From: Paenibacillus_AR mesotrionivorans
Lineage (GTDB): Bacteria > Bacillota > Bacilli > Paenibacillales > NBRC-103111
Length of the DNA stretch: 64,000 nucleotides
Assembly (NCBI RefSeq): GCF_046098205.1
Contig: NZ_JBJURJ010000027.1
Coordinates: 1 to 64,000, forward strand
Direction of reading: 5' to 3'
Shown one piece after another: positions 17,150 to 26,161 of the stretch (positions are counted from its first letter, which is position 1; each line of letters begins with the position of its first letter). The translations under genes and the position numbers were made by a program. The notes beneath the pieces are model-generated. The model did no database searches, was not told the origin of the DNA, and saw nothing but the letters and a program-made list of their open reading frames with translations.

Positions 17150-17291
17150 GTATGTTAGTATGTCGGTATGTCACTCATGTAGTATACTGTAACGCCAGCA
17201 AAAAATATTGTCAACAACTGAAATACCTGTCGGGTCCAAACATTGACAACAGATAACACATCCCATAAGGTATGTTAGGTAGGCAACATAC
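17150..17291. promoter_or_regulatory. Divergent control region with GTATGTT operator half-sites
   Basis: Three direct half-sites start exactly 8 bases apart: GTATGTT at 17150, GTATGTC at 17158 and GTATGTC at 17166. An inverted pair, GTATGTT (17270-17276) and AACATAC (17285-17291), straddles the ribosome binding site of the GntR gene. For the plus strand, TTGACA at 17243-17248 is followed after 17 bases by TAAGGT. For the minus strand, TTGACA (17209-17214) and TACAGT (17186-17191) are 17 bases apart. The shared half-site suggests one regulator acting on both operons. Confidence 0.6.
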
Positions 17292-17292
17292 T

Positions 17293-17682
17293 ATGAAGAT
17301 GAATGGTGAAACGATGAACTTCACTTTCGACGATAAACAGCCCATTTTCCAGCAAGTCGCGGATATTATCGAGGACGATATTCTTAACGGCACCTTCCGA
17401 ACGGACGAGCAGATTCTATCCGTCGCCCAGTTCTCCCAGACCTTCCAGATCAATCCCGCTACTGTAGTGAAAGGCATCGGCCTCCTGGTGAATGAAGGTA
17501 TTCTCTACAAAAAAAGAGGGCTTGGCATGTATGTCTCAGCGGATGCGATGGAGAAAATCCGGATGAAGCGGAAGGAGAGGTTTTCCAAGAAGCTGCTCTC
17601 TGACCTGCTGGCAGAGGCGGACAAGCTGGCCCTGACCACCGACGAAATCATTGACATGATTAAGCAACTGAGAGAGGAATGA
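17293..17682 (+). CDS. YtrA-like GntR-family regulator
   Basis: The 129-residue protein has an N-terminal winged helix (QPIFQQVADIIEDDILNG, then SVAQFSQTFQINPATVVKGI) and a short C-terminal helical tail, the size and form of the YtrA subfamily. YtrA-type regulators sit at the head of ABC transporter operons and repress them, which is the context here. I use the ATG at 17293 because GGTAGG lies nine bases upstream; the ATG at 17272 is inside the operator. The inverted GTATGTT repeat covers the translation start region. Confidence 0.82.
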   Translation: MKMNGETMNFTFDDKQPIFQQVADIIEDDILNGTFRTDEQILSVAQFSQTFQINPATVVKGIGLLVNEGILYKKRGLGMYVSADAMEKIRMKRKERFSKKLLSDLLAEADKLALTTDEIIDMIKQLREE

Positions 17683-17689
17683 ACCAACT

Positions 17690-18559
17690 GTGAGCACTGC
17701 TTTAACTTGCGCCAGCGTAAACAAAACCTATGGCCGGACCGCTGCCTTGCGCAGCCTGGATTTGACGCTGGAGGAAAATGTGATATACGGCTTGCTGGGG
17801 CGCAACGGTGCAGGCAAAACGACGCTGTTGAATACCATCGCAGGCGGGATTTATGCAGATAGCGGCATAATCGAGGTTTGGGGGAAGAAGCTGGCCAAGG
17901 GCGAGCTTCCGGGGGATTTCTGTTACGTGCGGGAGAACCACAAAAGCATGGGAAGTGCGCGGGTGATTCAGGCTCTGAACTATGCCTCCGCTTTCCATCC
18001 CCATTGGGACTGGACCTTCGCCCATCAATTGCTGGACACCTTCCGGCTTGATCCGAATAAGAAAATCAGGCAGCTCTCCCGGGGGATGGAGTCCCTCGTA
18101 GGGAATATTATCGGCTTGGCCAGCCGGGCGCCGCTGACGGTTTATGATGAGCCGGTGCTGGGACTGGATGTTTTGATGCGGGAACGGTTCTACAAAGCAC
18201 TTCTGGAGGATTATGCCAACCATCCCCGCACCATTCTATTGTCCACCCATCTGATTGACGAGATTGCCCCTGTAGCGGAACGGGTCTACATCCTGGAGGA
18301 AGGTACTGTTCTCCTGCATGACGAAATGGAGCGGATCCACATGAGCGCCCATCTGATCCGGGGAAATACGGATGCGGTGGCTTCGTTTACCGCCGGCAAG
18401 CGGGTGCTGCACACGGAGGGTTATGGCCGCGGCACCCTTGCCGCTATTTATGGTGAATTGGGTGAGGGAGACAAGCAGCAAGCGCGGGAGTCAGGCATTT
18501 CGATTGAGAGTTTAACCCTCCAAAAATTCTTCTCGTATCTGATTGAAGGAGGCAACTGA
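17690..18559 (+). CDS. ABC transporter ATP-binding protein (YtrB-like)
   Basis: The 289-residue ATPase starts at a GTG (17690) that follows the GntR stop by seven bases, with AGAGAGGA upstream. Walker A is GRNGAGKTT near 37-45. The signature is divergent (LSRGMESLVG), and Walker B is LTVYDEPVLGLD. It resembles the YtrB/EcsA-like ATPases that accompany GntR regulators of cell-envelope stress operons. The partner membrane protein is encoded next. The poorly conserved signature is normal for this subfamily. Confidence 0.82.
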   Translation: MSTALTCASVNKTYGRTAALRSLDLTLEENVIYGLLGRNGAGKTTLLNTIAGGIYADSGIIEVWGKKLAKGELPGDFCYVRENHKSMGSARVIQALNYASAFHPHWDWTFAHQLLDTFRLDPNKKIRQLSRGMESLVGNIIGLASRAPLTVYDEPVLGLDVLMRERFYKALLEDYANHPRTILLSTHLIDEIAPVAERVYILEEGTVLLHDEMERIHMSAHLIRGNTDAVASFTAGKRVLHTEGYGRGTLAAIYGELGEGDKQQARESGISIESLTLQKFFSYLIEGGN

Positions 18560-18561
18560 CC

Positions 18562-19248
18562 TTGAAAGCAATGACCGTTCATATCAAAGCAACCTACCTG
18601 CAAATGAGACTGTATATATGGGGCGTCATTCTAATGATTCTGCTGGGAAGACTTGCGGATTGGATTGTTACGCTTAGCACAAACGGCAGCTATAACACTA
18701 TGCGTCTTTCCGACGGCAATTTGCTGCTGCTGATTCTGCTCTTTTTCGCTGTTGTCCTTCCCCTTCGCTATTTCAAGCGGATCATACATTTAGGGGCAAG
18801 CCGGGAGCATTACTTCAAGGGGCTTCTGATTGTATTCGCTATTTGGGCAGCAGCAATCGCATTATTCAATTCGTTCTATCATGTGCTGGAAGTGAATGTA
18901 TTGCGGAATTACTCCGGTATGGTGGATATGATCGAGGCCTTTCATTGGACAGACTTTGGGGTGGCGGGGTCATTCCTGTACCAAGCCGCTTTTTATGTCA
19001 TGTTCATGGCATTTCTCTGTTTGTTGGTTTCCGGCTATTCCCACCCGGCAGGCTGGCTGCTCTGGGCCTTGGTGATTACCGCTATCCCGGTGGGAACAGC
19101 CATTCCTTCCTTGCGTGTCCATGTGGCGGCCTTCTTCAAGGCTCTATTGTTCAACAACTCACTTCTGACAGGAGTGTTTTTTAACCTTGCGCTCTATGTG
19201 CTGTTCGCAGCCGGAGGCTGGTGGTTTACCAGGAGGAGAACGTATTAA
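18562..19248 (+). CDS. ABC transporter membrane subunit (YtrC/D-like), uncharacterised
   Basis: The 228-residue hydrophobic protein has about six membrane segments, starting with LYIWGVILMILLGRLADWIV and ending in a helix before the basic tail FTRRRTY. It immediately follows the ATPase gene, and GGAGG sits nine bases before the TTG at 18562. An ATG at 18571 is the alternative start. By position it is the permease of the GntR-controlled transporter. No family-specific motif is visible. Confidence 0.7.
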   Translation: MKAMTVHIKATYLQMRLYIWGVILMILLGRLADWIVTLSTNGSYNTMRLSDGNLLLLILLFFAVVLPLRYFKRIIHLGASREHYFKGLLIVFAIWAAAIALFNSFYHVLEVNVLRNYSGMVDMIEAFHWTDFGVAGSFLYQAAFYVMFMAFLCLLVSGYSHPAGWLLWALVITAIPVGTAIPSLRVHVAAFFKALLFNNSLLTGVFFNLALYVLFAAGGWWFTRRRTY

Positions 19249-19290
19249 ACGGACGGGCTGCACGAAGCAAAACTTCCTTCAGAAACTAAA

Positions 19291-19330
19291 AAGCTGTCCC
19301 TTCGCAAATGCGCTTGGGGACAGCTTCTTT
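19291..19330. terminator. Bidirectional terminator between converging genes
   Basis: The arms AAGCTGTCCC (19291-19300) and GGGACAGCTT (19317-19326) form a 10-bp stem. An A-run lies on the left and a T-rich run on the right. It can end both the plus-strand GntR/ABC operon and the minus-strand surface protein gene. Confidence 0.8.
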
Positions 19331-19333
19331 GTT

Positions 19334-22300
19334 CTAAATCAATTCCGACTTCTGCAGCAGACGCCGCACAATGGAGGCCACCTCAGCCCGGGTGACATAA
19401 GCCTTGGGGGCAAGCTCTGTATTGCTTCTTCCGGACACAATCCCCGCCTGGATGCTGTCGGCAATGCCGCTCCTGGCCCAGCCGGAGACTTCATCCGCAT
19501 CGGCGAACGGCTGAAGGATAGTATCCATATCCTTGACGGGAAGCTTCTCCTTCAGGTTGGTAATGACCATCATTTTGGCCACTACAACCATTGCCTCCTC
19601 ACGGGTGATCTTGTCCTTGGGGCGGAAGGTTCCGTCCTCAAAGCCGCTGATCAACCGGTAGTCATAAGCCGAGTTGATGGCGCTGCTGTAACGATCCGAC
19701 GCTTTGACATCGGAGAACGGGGCTGCTCCGGTATCCGGACGGATGCCTAGTCCGCGGACCATCAAGGATGCGAATTCGCCGCGGGTGATCTCCTGGTCAG
19801 GACCGAAGGTATCTACTCCCGGGTCCTCATAGGCCATACGGAGACCCAGGTCCTCCACCGCCTCCTTCGCCCAATGGCTCTCTACATCCGTGTAGGATAC
19901 CGGATGCCTGACCACCACATAGGTGCTGTTGGTTAAACTGCTGATCCGGGCATAGGCTTTCCCGTTTTCCTTCATGATTTTGGTAGGCACATGACGGAAA
20001 GTGCCGTCGGTCTCGATAACCAAACCGGTTAACGTTCCACTCAAATCTGCATCGTCAGGCAGGGTTATGGTGCGCTCCACAAAAGCGTTGAACTTGGACA
20101 CACTGGTGGTTTTATCTTTATAAGCGGCTCTGACAGTAAAGTCAACGGGAGGTGCAACCACGGTGAAACCGCCCTTCTCCGCAGCGATCCGCACCAGCTT
20201 CATCATGTCTGCGTTGGAGAGAGCAACCTCCATCTGAATCTGAATGTCCTGCAGAGCCACTGATTCTCCAAGCTGCTCCGAGATCGCTTTGAGATCGATA
20301 TGCTGCGCCGGCAGGGTGTAGGAGGCATAAGGGGTTTTGATTTCAAATACCGCGTGTTTGTCTGCCATACTCCTCATCATTTGACCGTTCATTTCTCCCA
20401 CAACCGCATCGGTGTGGCCATCCACCTGAACGCTCAGCACCGCATTCTGTCCATCAGCGGCAAGCTTCTCCTCCAGCTTCCGCTGGTCCAGGGTAAAGGT
20501 CGTAACCGTCCGGTTATGGACCGTGGCGGTTTTGGCCGTCCCCACACTTCCGGCCGTCCCCTTCACCACAACGTTGGCCGCGGGAGTTTCCGGGGTAACC
20601 GCAGGACCTGTTGATTCCCCGGTATCCTCATCCCCGCTCCCCGTTTCCTCCGGTTCAACGGGTTGAAACGGTGTGACGGTATTCGATTCGGAGGAAGCCG
20701 CACTTTTCCCCTTGCTGTTGATGGCTTTTACAGTAAAGACGTAGGCCGTCCCGTTCGCCAGACCCTGGACGATAATCGGGCTGGAGGCGCCGGTTTCAGT
20801 AATGGTACCTGTGGAATCCGTTACCTCGTAGCCGGTGATGGGGCTTCCTCCGTTATCCGCCGGAGCGGCAAAGCTGACCGCAGCCTGCCCGTCCCCTGCG
20901 GTTGCGGCAATATGAACCGGAGCATCAGGAACTGTCGCTGGAGTAGCCTGAACCTGATTGGATTCCGCGCTAACTCCTCCGTCATTCCCTGCTTTTACCA
21001 CGAAATAATACGTCAGCCCGTTGGTTAGTCCTGCGATGGTATAAGTTGTACCCGTCACCGTGGCAAGGGTGGGCCCATCGAATTGTCCCGTCATCTGGGA
21101 CATATACAGCTGGTAATAGGTCGCTTCCGTTACGGTATTCCAATGAAGCGTCACCTCGCGGTTCCCTTCAACAGGCGCAAGCTGCTCCGGATTGGACGGC
21201 ACATCTGGCAGATGGACAGCCTGGGTTACTGTAAAGGACACGTCCGCCATATTGTCCGCCTTCAACGAGACGATGGCAGTGTATGTGCCTGCCGGCAGGC
21301 CATCTTTTGCTTTCACCGTAAAGCTGGTTGCGGTTGCTCCGCTGGTTAACGTACCTGCCGGTTGGGTGAACTCGAATTCACCGGCCTGAGGACCGCCGAG
21401 CACCGCGGAAAGACTGGTCAAATCCGCCGTACCTGTATTAGAGAAGCTGACGGTTACGGTTTCCTGTGTTCCGGATGCATAACCTTGGATAAGAGGTGCC
21501 GCTGTCCGGTCGCCAGGTGCAGAAATGGTGTAGGTAGGTGCGATATCGACCTTTACCCCCGCTGCTGTGCTTGTTGCCGTTGCTGTTTTGGTTCCCGTGG
21601 CACTGCTGTTGGTGTTGGTGACGGTCACATAATAATAAGTGGTTCCCGCTGCTTCTGTAGGCGCTGCAAAGGTGCTTCCCGTTGCGTTGGCAATCGGCTG
21701 GCCGCCGCTATTGCTGTCCGAGGTATTGGTATACCATTGGTAGCTTAACGTTCCCGCATCGCCCGCCGTTGCCTGTACGGTCAATGTGGCGTTTTCCCCC
21801 ACGTATACGGTTTTGTCCAGCGGATGGGAGGTAATATCTGGGGTGGCCGCGTCGGTTAGCGGACTAACCGTCACTGCTGCCGCATCGCTGGTTATTGCTG
21901 CCGTTGAACCCGGGATTTTGACGGCACAGTAATAATACACAGTGCCTGTTGATGCAGTCGGTGCGTGATAGTAATAATTCTGTGCGTTCACAATTGGCGT
22001 TCCGCCGCTGTTCGAATCGGCAGTATTGCTGTACCACTGGTAGCTGACGGACTCGCCTCCGCTTGCCGTAGCTCCGATGATCAGGACGGCGCTGTCGTTG
22101 GGCACAACGGAAATATCCTCCGGCTGAGAGTCGATTCCCAAGGTGACCTCTGCCCGTTGGTAAACACCGGAGTTTCCTACTCCTACCCACTTTCCATTGG
22201 CATAGATCACGTTTTGGAGCACCAGATTTTCAGCCTCGGGTGTCCAGGTGATTCCGTCTGCGGAAAAAAGCGTCGCATAATCCCCTACCGCCGCATACCC

Positions 22301-23134
22301 GCCTCCGTCTGCGGAATACGCCACATCATACAGGGAGTAGGCGGTCGGCGAGGTAACCTCCAGCAGAGGAAATGCACTGCCGCTGTTAGGATCGGTGCGG
22401 AGAATCTTCCCCCCGCTCCCCACTGCGATGTAGTTCCCTGCCCCATCTGAGGCAACTCCTTGAAGGGTAGGCTCTCCTGCGGCTTTAACAACCGTACTCC
22501 AATTGATGCCGTCGGCGGAGGTCATCATAGTTCCCGCTGCGCCAACCGCCATAAACTGGCCATTGGCGTAATTCACATCAAACACCGAGGACGTTCCCGG
22601 GGTATTGTATGGCTGCCTGACCCAGGCTGCTCCATCGGCAGATTGGAAGTAGTACAGGGTGGTATTATTCGTAGGAACAACAAATGTGTTATTTCCAAAA
22701 GCAATCGAGCTTCTGGAGAAGCTGGGATCCGCCGAATCCACGCCGGTCCAATCGGTGCCATTGGCAGAACGGATTATCGTGGCTCCGGCCCCATAGTTGC
22801 CCATCGTAACCGCATAAAAACTTCCGTCTATGTATTCCAGGGCGTTGATGGGGCGGGTGGAGACTGCACTGATGTCCAGAGCGGTCCAATTCACCAGGTT
22901 TCCGGATGTATAGAGCTTCCCGTCGGAAGAATTTACTGCTACATACATCCCCTGTCCATAAGCAATTTTGGAAAACTGAGTACCCGACATCTGCTTCCAC
23001 AAGTAACCCGATACGGAGTCCGCAGCAGCCGCTCCCGTTTGGGATGGAGCAACCATCATACCTCCCAGCACAAGCACACTGCTCAACATCAATATGATCG
23101 TTTTTTCTATTTGCCGCCAAACACTCTTCTTCAC
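19334..23134 (-). CDS. Large secreted surface protein with beta-propeller, Ig-like, Fn3 and three SLH domains
   Basis: The product has 1266 residues. An N-terminal signal peptide (basic KKSVWRQIEK, a hydrophobic stretch, then SQTGAAAA) is followed by about 300 residues of repeats with ADGINWS/ANGTDWT turns, which suggests a BNR/Ycf48-like propeller. Two Ig-like repeats with YQWYSNT and YQWYTNT come next, then a strand-rich segment and two Fn3 domains (about 640-830). A Thr/Glu/Pro linker and a 200-residue domain precede three C-terminal SLH motifs (ITRGEFASL, ITREEAMVV, VTRAEVASI). SLH domains anchor proteins to pyruvylated secondary wall polymer. The GTG at 23134 follows GGGAG. It probably acts in adhesion or carbohydrate binding; no catalytic motif is visible. 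Confidence 0.85.
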   Translation of the reverse strand: MKKSVWRQIEKTIILMLSSVLVLGGMMVAPSQTGAAAADSVSGYLWKQMSGTQFSKIAYGQGMYVAVNSSDGKLYTSGNLVNWTALDISAVSTRPINALEYIDGSFYAVTMGNYGAGATIIRSANGTDWTGVDSADPSFSRSSIAFGNNTFVVPTNNTTLYYFQSADGAAWVRQPYNTPGTSSVFDVNYANGQFMAVGAAGTMMTSADGINWSTVVKAAGEPTLQGVASDGAGNYIAVGSGGKILRTDPNSGSAFPLLEVTSPTAYSLYDVAYSADGGGYAAVGDYATLFSADGITWTPEAENLVLQNVIYANGKWVGVGNSGVYQRAEVTLGIDSQPEDISVVPNDSAVLIIGATASGGESVSYQWYSNTADSNSGGTPIVNAQNYYYHAPTASTGTVYYYCAVKIPGSTAAITSDAAAVTVSPLTDAATPDITSHPLDKTVYVGENATLTVQATAGDAGTLSYQWYTNTSDSNSGGQPIANATGSTFAAPTEAAGTTYYYVTVTNTNSSATGTKTATATSTAAGVKVDIAPTYTISAPGDRTAAPLIQGYASGTQETVTVSFSNTGTADLTSLSAVLGGPQAGEFEFTQPAGTLTSGATATSFTVKAKDGLPAGTYTAIVSLKADNMADVSFTVTQAVHLPDVPSNPEQLAPVEGNREVTLHWNTVTEATYYQLYMSQMTGQFDGPTLATVTGTTYTIAGLTNGLTYYFVVKAGNDGGVSAESNQVQATPATVPDAPVHIAATAGDGQAAVSFAAPADNGGSPITGYEVTDSTGTITETGASSPIIVQGLANGTAYVFTVKAINSKGKSAASSESNTVTPFQPVEPEETGSGDEDTGESTGPAVTPETPAANVVVKGTAGSVGTAKTATVHNRTVTTFTLDQRKLEEKLAADGQNAVLSVQVDGHTDAVVGEMNGQMMRSMADKHAVFEIKTPYASYTLPAQHIDLKAISEQLGESVALQDIQIQMEVALSNADMMKLVRIAAEKGGFTVVAPPVDFTVRAAYKDKTTSVSKFNAFVERTITLPDDADLSGTLTGLVIETDGTFRHVPTKIMKENGKAYARISSLTNSTYVVVRHPVSYTDVESHWAKEAVEDLGLRMAYEDPGVDTFGPDQEITRGEFASLMVRGLGIRPDTGAAPFSDVKASDRYSSAINSAYDYRLISGFEDGTFRPKDKITREEAMVVVAKMMVITNLKEKLPVKDMDTILQPFADADEVSGWARSGIADSIQAGIVSGRSNTELAPKAYVTRAEVASIVRRLLQKSELI

Positions 23135-23302
23135 GATTCTCCCTCTTTTCCGGACAAACCAGGTCACGGTATTGGATGTGGTTGTGGAATGAAATTGCCA
23201 CCTCGACCACTAGAGAAAATTCGCCAATTTTCATCATTTTCCTCCGGGTTGAATTAGATTTGATCGGGAGTTATATTTCTTTAATGTTAATAGGCGTAAA
23301 CT

Positions 23303-23326
23303 AAAAAACGCCCGTTTTAGGGCGTT
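23303..23326 (-). terminator. Terminator of the small lipoprotein gene
   Basis: The hairpin AACGCCC-loop-GGGCGTT (23307-23326) includes the stop codon and is followed on the minus strand by a T-run. It separates the lipoprotein gene from the surface-protein gene. Confidence 0.7.
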
Positions 23327-23727
23327 CCCAGAATTGAAAGCAGTTTTCTGGTGTCTTCCTCTGTAACCTTCCCGTACTTGGACTGTCCTTCAATAATCAC
23401 TTCTAATATGTCTTTCTGGGGTGAAAGCCAAGCTGCACAAGTGAAGGTTTCATAACTGACCGTAGGATCTGTGTTGACCGTTACAATCTTATAATCAGGC
23501 TGTCGGGACATGGATACTTTTGCGTTTTCCCACGGCACATTGAATAAAATATCCAACATGATTTTTACCGCTTCCTGATCTTCGACTTTCTTGTAAACCG
23601 TGTAGCCCTGTCCTTCAGGTTTGCTGATATGAAGATTTAGATTTTGCCCATATGATGCTTCTTTTTGATTACAAGCGACAATAGCCAATAGGAATAGCAG
23701 CAGCCCGGCAATAAACCACTTTCTCAT
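23317..23727 (-). CDS. Small lipoprotein of unknown function
   Basis: The 136-residue protein begins with a lipoprotein signal (MRKWFIAGLLLFLLAIVAC) whose lipobox reads IVAC, with the lipidated Cys at 19. The mature part of about 117 residues is a soluble alpha/beta domain without a motif that I recognise. It should be anchored to the outer face of the cytoplasmic membrane. GAGGCG precedes the start. The stop lies within its terminator hairpin. It is not clearly in an operon with the WYL regulator upstream, which is separated by 77 bases. Confidence 0.75.
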   Translation of the reverse strand: MRKWFIAGLLLFLLAIVACNQKEASYGQNLNLHISKPEGQGYTVYKKVEDQEAVKIMLDILFNVPWENAKVSMSRQPDYKIVTVNTDPTVSYETFTCAAWLSPQKDILEVIIEGQSKYGKVTEEDTRKLLSILGTP

Positions 23728-23804
23728 AAATCGCCTCCTGGTTCTTGCTAACTAAATAACGGAGCCACGCCTGATAATGTTGCGGATGCTTAGTTGTAAC
23801 GCGG

Positions 23805-24797
23805 TTAAAACAATGAAGCATCGTTTCCATTAGTCCCGTACTGATCCCGCAATGTGTCCAGCATCTGCCTGATTGCTTCAACCAGCTCAGGAGGCTGCAG
23901 CACACGTGCTTCCATCCCCAACCCGATATAATAATGGGCATTGTAGCTAATGTCGGACTTGGGTATCCGGCTTTCAATCCAACCGGTTCCGTCCTCCCGC
24001 TTATGGATTTGGGGCTGGGGCCACATCTCCGTCTCGAATCTCCGGCATCCCTCCCGGGTAAGCTCCACATGGATGCGGACTAACTCCGTATCTTTGTCAT
24101 GCATGTTATCCCAGTTCCCCAAATGAACCTGTTCCGCCTCAGGCAATGCCTCCATCTCCGGTTGTCCGGCTTTTGGCTCCAGGATTTCCGCTGTTTTCAT
24201 CCGGTCACAGCGGAACAGCCGGTAATCCCGCCGGGTCAGGCAATAGGCCGGGCAATACCACAAGCCATTGCTGGCATAGATGCCAACAGGAAGAATATCC
24301 CGTTCCTCCACTCCCGCTTTGCCGTCATATCCGATACGGACAGTCTGCCGCTGGACCGCCGCCTGCAGCAGCACATTCAAAAAAGGCGATGCCTGGCTTC
24401 TATACGGCACCTGAAAATCCACCCTGTCCCGCATTTCATCAATTCTGCTGCGGACATCCTGGGGCATATGCAGATAAAATTTTTGAAGAGCGGAGGAGGT
24501 TTCCGTTTCGAAGGGGAGGTCGCGGTAATGCCGGAGGGCATGGCTGGCGAAAAAAATTGCCACCGCTTCCTCTTCGCTGAACGCGATGGGAGGAAGCATC
24601 CGTTCATTCAGCAGGCGATACCCCCCGTGAGGGCCGACCTCCGAATAAAGCGGCACCCCCAATTCACCCAACTCCTGCAAATCCCGCAGCATGGTCCGGG
24701 AGGAAACGCCGAATTCCTCCGCCAGCTCCTTCACCGTGAAGGAACGTTTGCGGTGGACCACAAGCATCAGCTCCATAAGCCGTTTTGACTTGGACAT
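23805..24797 (-). CDS. WYL-domain transcriptional regulator (YafY/DeoR type)
   Basis: The 330-residue regulator starts with a winged HTH_11 domain (FTVKELAEEFGVSSRTMLRD, then GPHGGYRLL). Residues 135-220 form a WYL domain (VRIGYDGKAGVEERDILPVGIY, then YRLFRCDRM), and a C-terminal WCX-like part ends in ELVEAIRQMLDTL. WYL domains sense nucleic-acid or other ligands. AAGGAG lies eight bases before the ATG at 24797. The gene is divergent from the DinB gene, and a 15-bp palindrome lies between them, so it probably controls its own gene and perhaps dinB. Confidence 0.87.
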   Translation of the reverse strand: MSKSKRLMELMLVVHRKRSFTVKELAEEFGVSSRTMLRDLQELGELGVPLYSEVGPHGGYRLLNERMLPPIAFSEEEAVAIFFASHALRHYRDLPFETETSSALQKFYLHMPQDVRSRIDEMRDRVDFQVPYRSQASPFLNVLLQAAVQRQTVRIGYDGKAGVEERDILPVGIYASNGLWYCPAYCLTRRDYRLFRCDRMKTAEILEPKAGQPEMEALPEAEQVHLGNWDNMHDKDTELVRIHVELTREGCRRFETEMWPQPQIHKREDGTGWIESRIPKSDISYNAHYYIGLGMEARVLQPPELVEAIRQMLDTLRDQYGTNGNDASLF

Positions 24798-24826
24798 GAT
24801 AAGCTCCTTATCTTTTTCTGTAATCA

Positions 24827-24841
24827 TGACAATACTTGTCA
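24827..24841. promoter_or_regulatory. Palindromic operator between the WYL regulator and DinB genes
   Basis: TGACAA-TAC-TTGTCA is a 15-bp inverted repeat. A minus-strand -10 hexamer TATAAT (plus 24844-24849) lies directly beside it, so the dyad covers the expected transcription start of the regulator gene. This position suits autorepression. Confidence 0.55.
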
Positions 24842-24918
24842 CTATTATAGGGTATAGTCTCTAATAGGACCAGCACCTCAGGTGCCGGAAAAATTCAACG
24901 GAAATGGAAGTGTACCCA

Positions 24919-25401
24919 ATGACAGCCGTTCAAGAGCTACAGCAGATGTTGTTTGAGGAATTGGAATTGATCGTGAGGACCACCACGAATCTATTGGCTA
25001 AGGTGAAGCCGGAAGGTATAGAGTTCCGCCCGCAGCCCAACATGCGCACCCTGCGGGAGCTGGCTGAACACCTGGCCGCGATTCCTGCTGTGGATCTGCA
25101 GATTGTGCAGGAGCATACGGCTGAGGAGGTGCGCGCCGTGGAAAAACGCTTCGAAGCGATGGAATTCGCCAAGCTGGGCGCCGCCATGGCAGAAGGACTG
25201 GAGCCGCTGCGGCAGTACATGACCACATTGCCGGAGGAGGACTTCCTCCACAAAAAAACCAAACCCTTCTATCTGGAGCACGGCACAGCCCAAGCTAAGT
25301 GGCTCATCGAAATCGTCACCCACACCCAGCATCACCGCGGCCAGCTGTTCACCTACCTGAAGATGCAGGGTTACGACGTGAGCATGTCTGATTTGTATTG
25401 A
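24919..25401 (+). CDS. DinB-family protein (putative metal-dependent hydrolase/thiol transferase)
   Basis: The 160-residue protein has the four-helix DinB architecture. The metal-ligand histidines lie in LRELAEHLAA (about residue 50) and in the HTQHHRG motif (about residues 135-141), which matches the usual HxxxH. DinB-superfamily proteins include bacillithiol transferases and damage-inducible proteins; the exact activity here is not evident. I use the ATG at 24919; an ATG at 24904 lacks a better ribosome binding site. The gene is divergent from the WYL regulator. Confidence 0.8.
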   Translation: MTAVQELQQMLFEELELIVRTTTNLLAKVKPEGIEFRPQPNMRTLRELAEHLAAIPAVDLQIVQEHTAEEVRAVEKRFEAMEFAKLGAAMAEGLEPLRQYMTTLPEEDFLHKKTKPFYLEHGTAQAKWLIEIVTHTQHHRGQLFTYLKMQGYDVSMSDLY

Positions 25402-25504
25402 GCTGACCAGTAGGGATTGGCGGTTGAGGCTGAGCGGATGGGAGTGCTCCTTGTCATGGGGGCGGTTGGGGCTGAGCGTAAGCAGCGGCCTTAGCATTGC
25501 GGCG

Positions 25505-25745
25505 GAAATCTAACGGATACCAGCGACCTTATTGTAGCGCCAGAAACCTAACGGACACTAGCGACCTTATTCGAAGGAAAAACGGGGTGTGGGAATTCTA
25601 ACGGACAAGAGCGCCGCTATTTCGCCCGAGCAGCCTCAAACTGAGTCCCTTTGCCCGAAATAGCGGCTGTGGCTTCCATTAGAATCCAAGACCCCCTCTT
25701 TTGAGCCAAATAGCGGCTCTGACCGCCGTTAGATTTGCGGGAGGG
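25505..25745. repeat. Interspersed palindromic repeat, copy B
   Basis: Three plus-oriented units (starting CTAACGGA near 25510, 25547 and 25599) are followed by two minus-oriented units ending TTAGAATCC and GTTAGATTT. One unit reads CTAACGGACAAGAGCGCCGC then TATTTCGCCC. The left flank (25402-25504) shows nothing that I can support. Confidence 0.75.
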
Positions 25746-25866
25746 GTAAGCACAAACTAAAATAGACCGTCCCCTTCAGTCAAGGGCGGTCTAATTTCAA
25801 TTGAAGTCGTCTAGGAGCGCAGGACACTAGGAGCCCCCTTCCCATCAGCCGGAAACGGCCCATCTG
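25541..25866. repeat. Direct duplication of about 325 bp, first copy
   Basis: This segment is repeated at 26162-26485 with scattered differences. It contains palindromic repeat units, a hairpin of TAGACCG and CGGTCTA arms (25763-25795) and a short tail matching the last codons of the gene that ends at 26461. The first copy is therefore probably derived from the second, with its piece of coding sequence. Confidence 0.7.
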
Positions 25867-25881
25867 GTGATTCCCAGGGTA

Positions 25882-26085
25882 CTAAGCATCTTTTTTCCCT
25901 TTTTTCGTTTTAAAGCTGTATTGCAACACAAGAATGTAGAGAAGCCATATGCAAACACCTACTACATCAAAAACTATACTCTCATTGTTATTCATGGATC
26001 TGACTAATCTTCTTATGTTGAGGGCCAATCCTCCAACACCACAAAGGAGTATAAATAGTCTTGGGAAGTTCTTCAATAAGAACAC
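25882..26085 (-). CDS. Small two-helix membrane protein
   Basis: The 67-residue protein has two hydrophobic segments (residues about 9-24 and 38-56) separated by a basic loop, and a Lys-rich end (KTKKGKKDA). GGAGGTGGA stands seven bases before the GTG at 26085, which argues for real translation. It lies between the two copies of the 325-bp duplication. No function can be given. The base composition is more AT-rich than its neighbours. Confidence 0.55.
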   Translation of the reverse strand: MFLLKNFPRLFILLCGVGGLALNIRRLVRSMNNNESIVFDVVGVCIWLLYILVLQYSFKTKKGKKDA

Positions 26086-26161
26086 CTCTCCACCTCCAAT
26101 ACAACTATTATATCGGTTAAATCAAAAAGAGGGTGCATATTCTTATTTTGTTGGTGACTGC

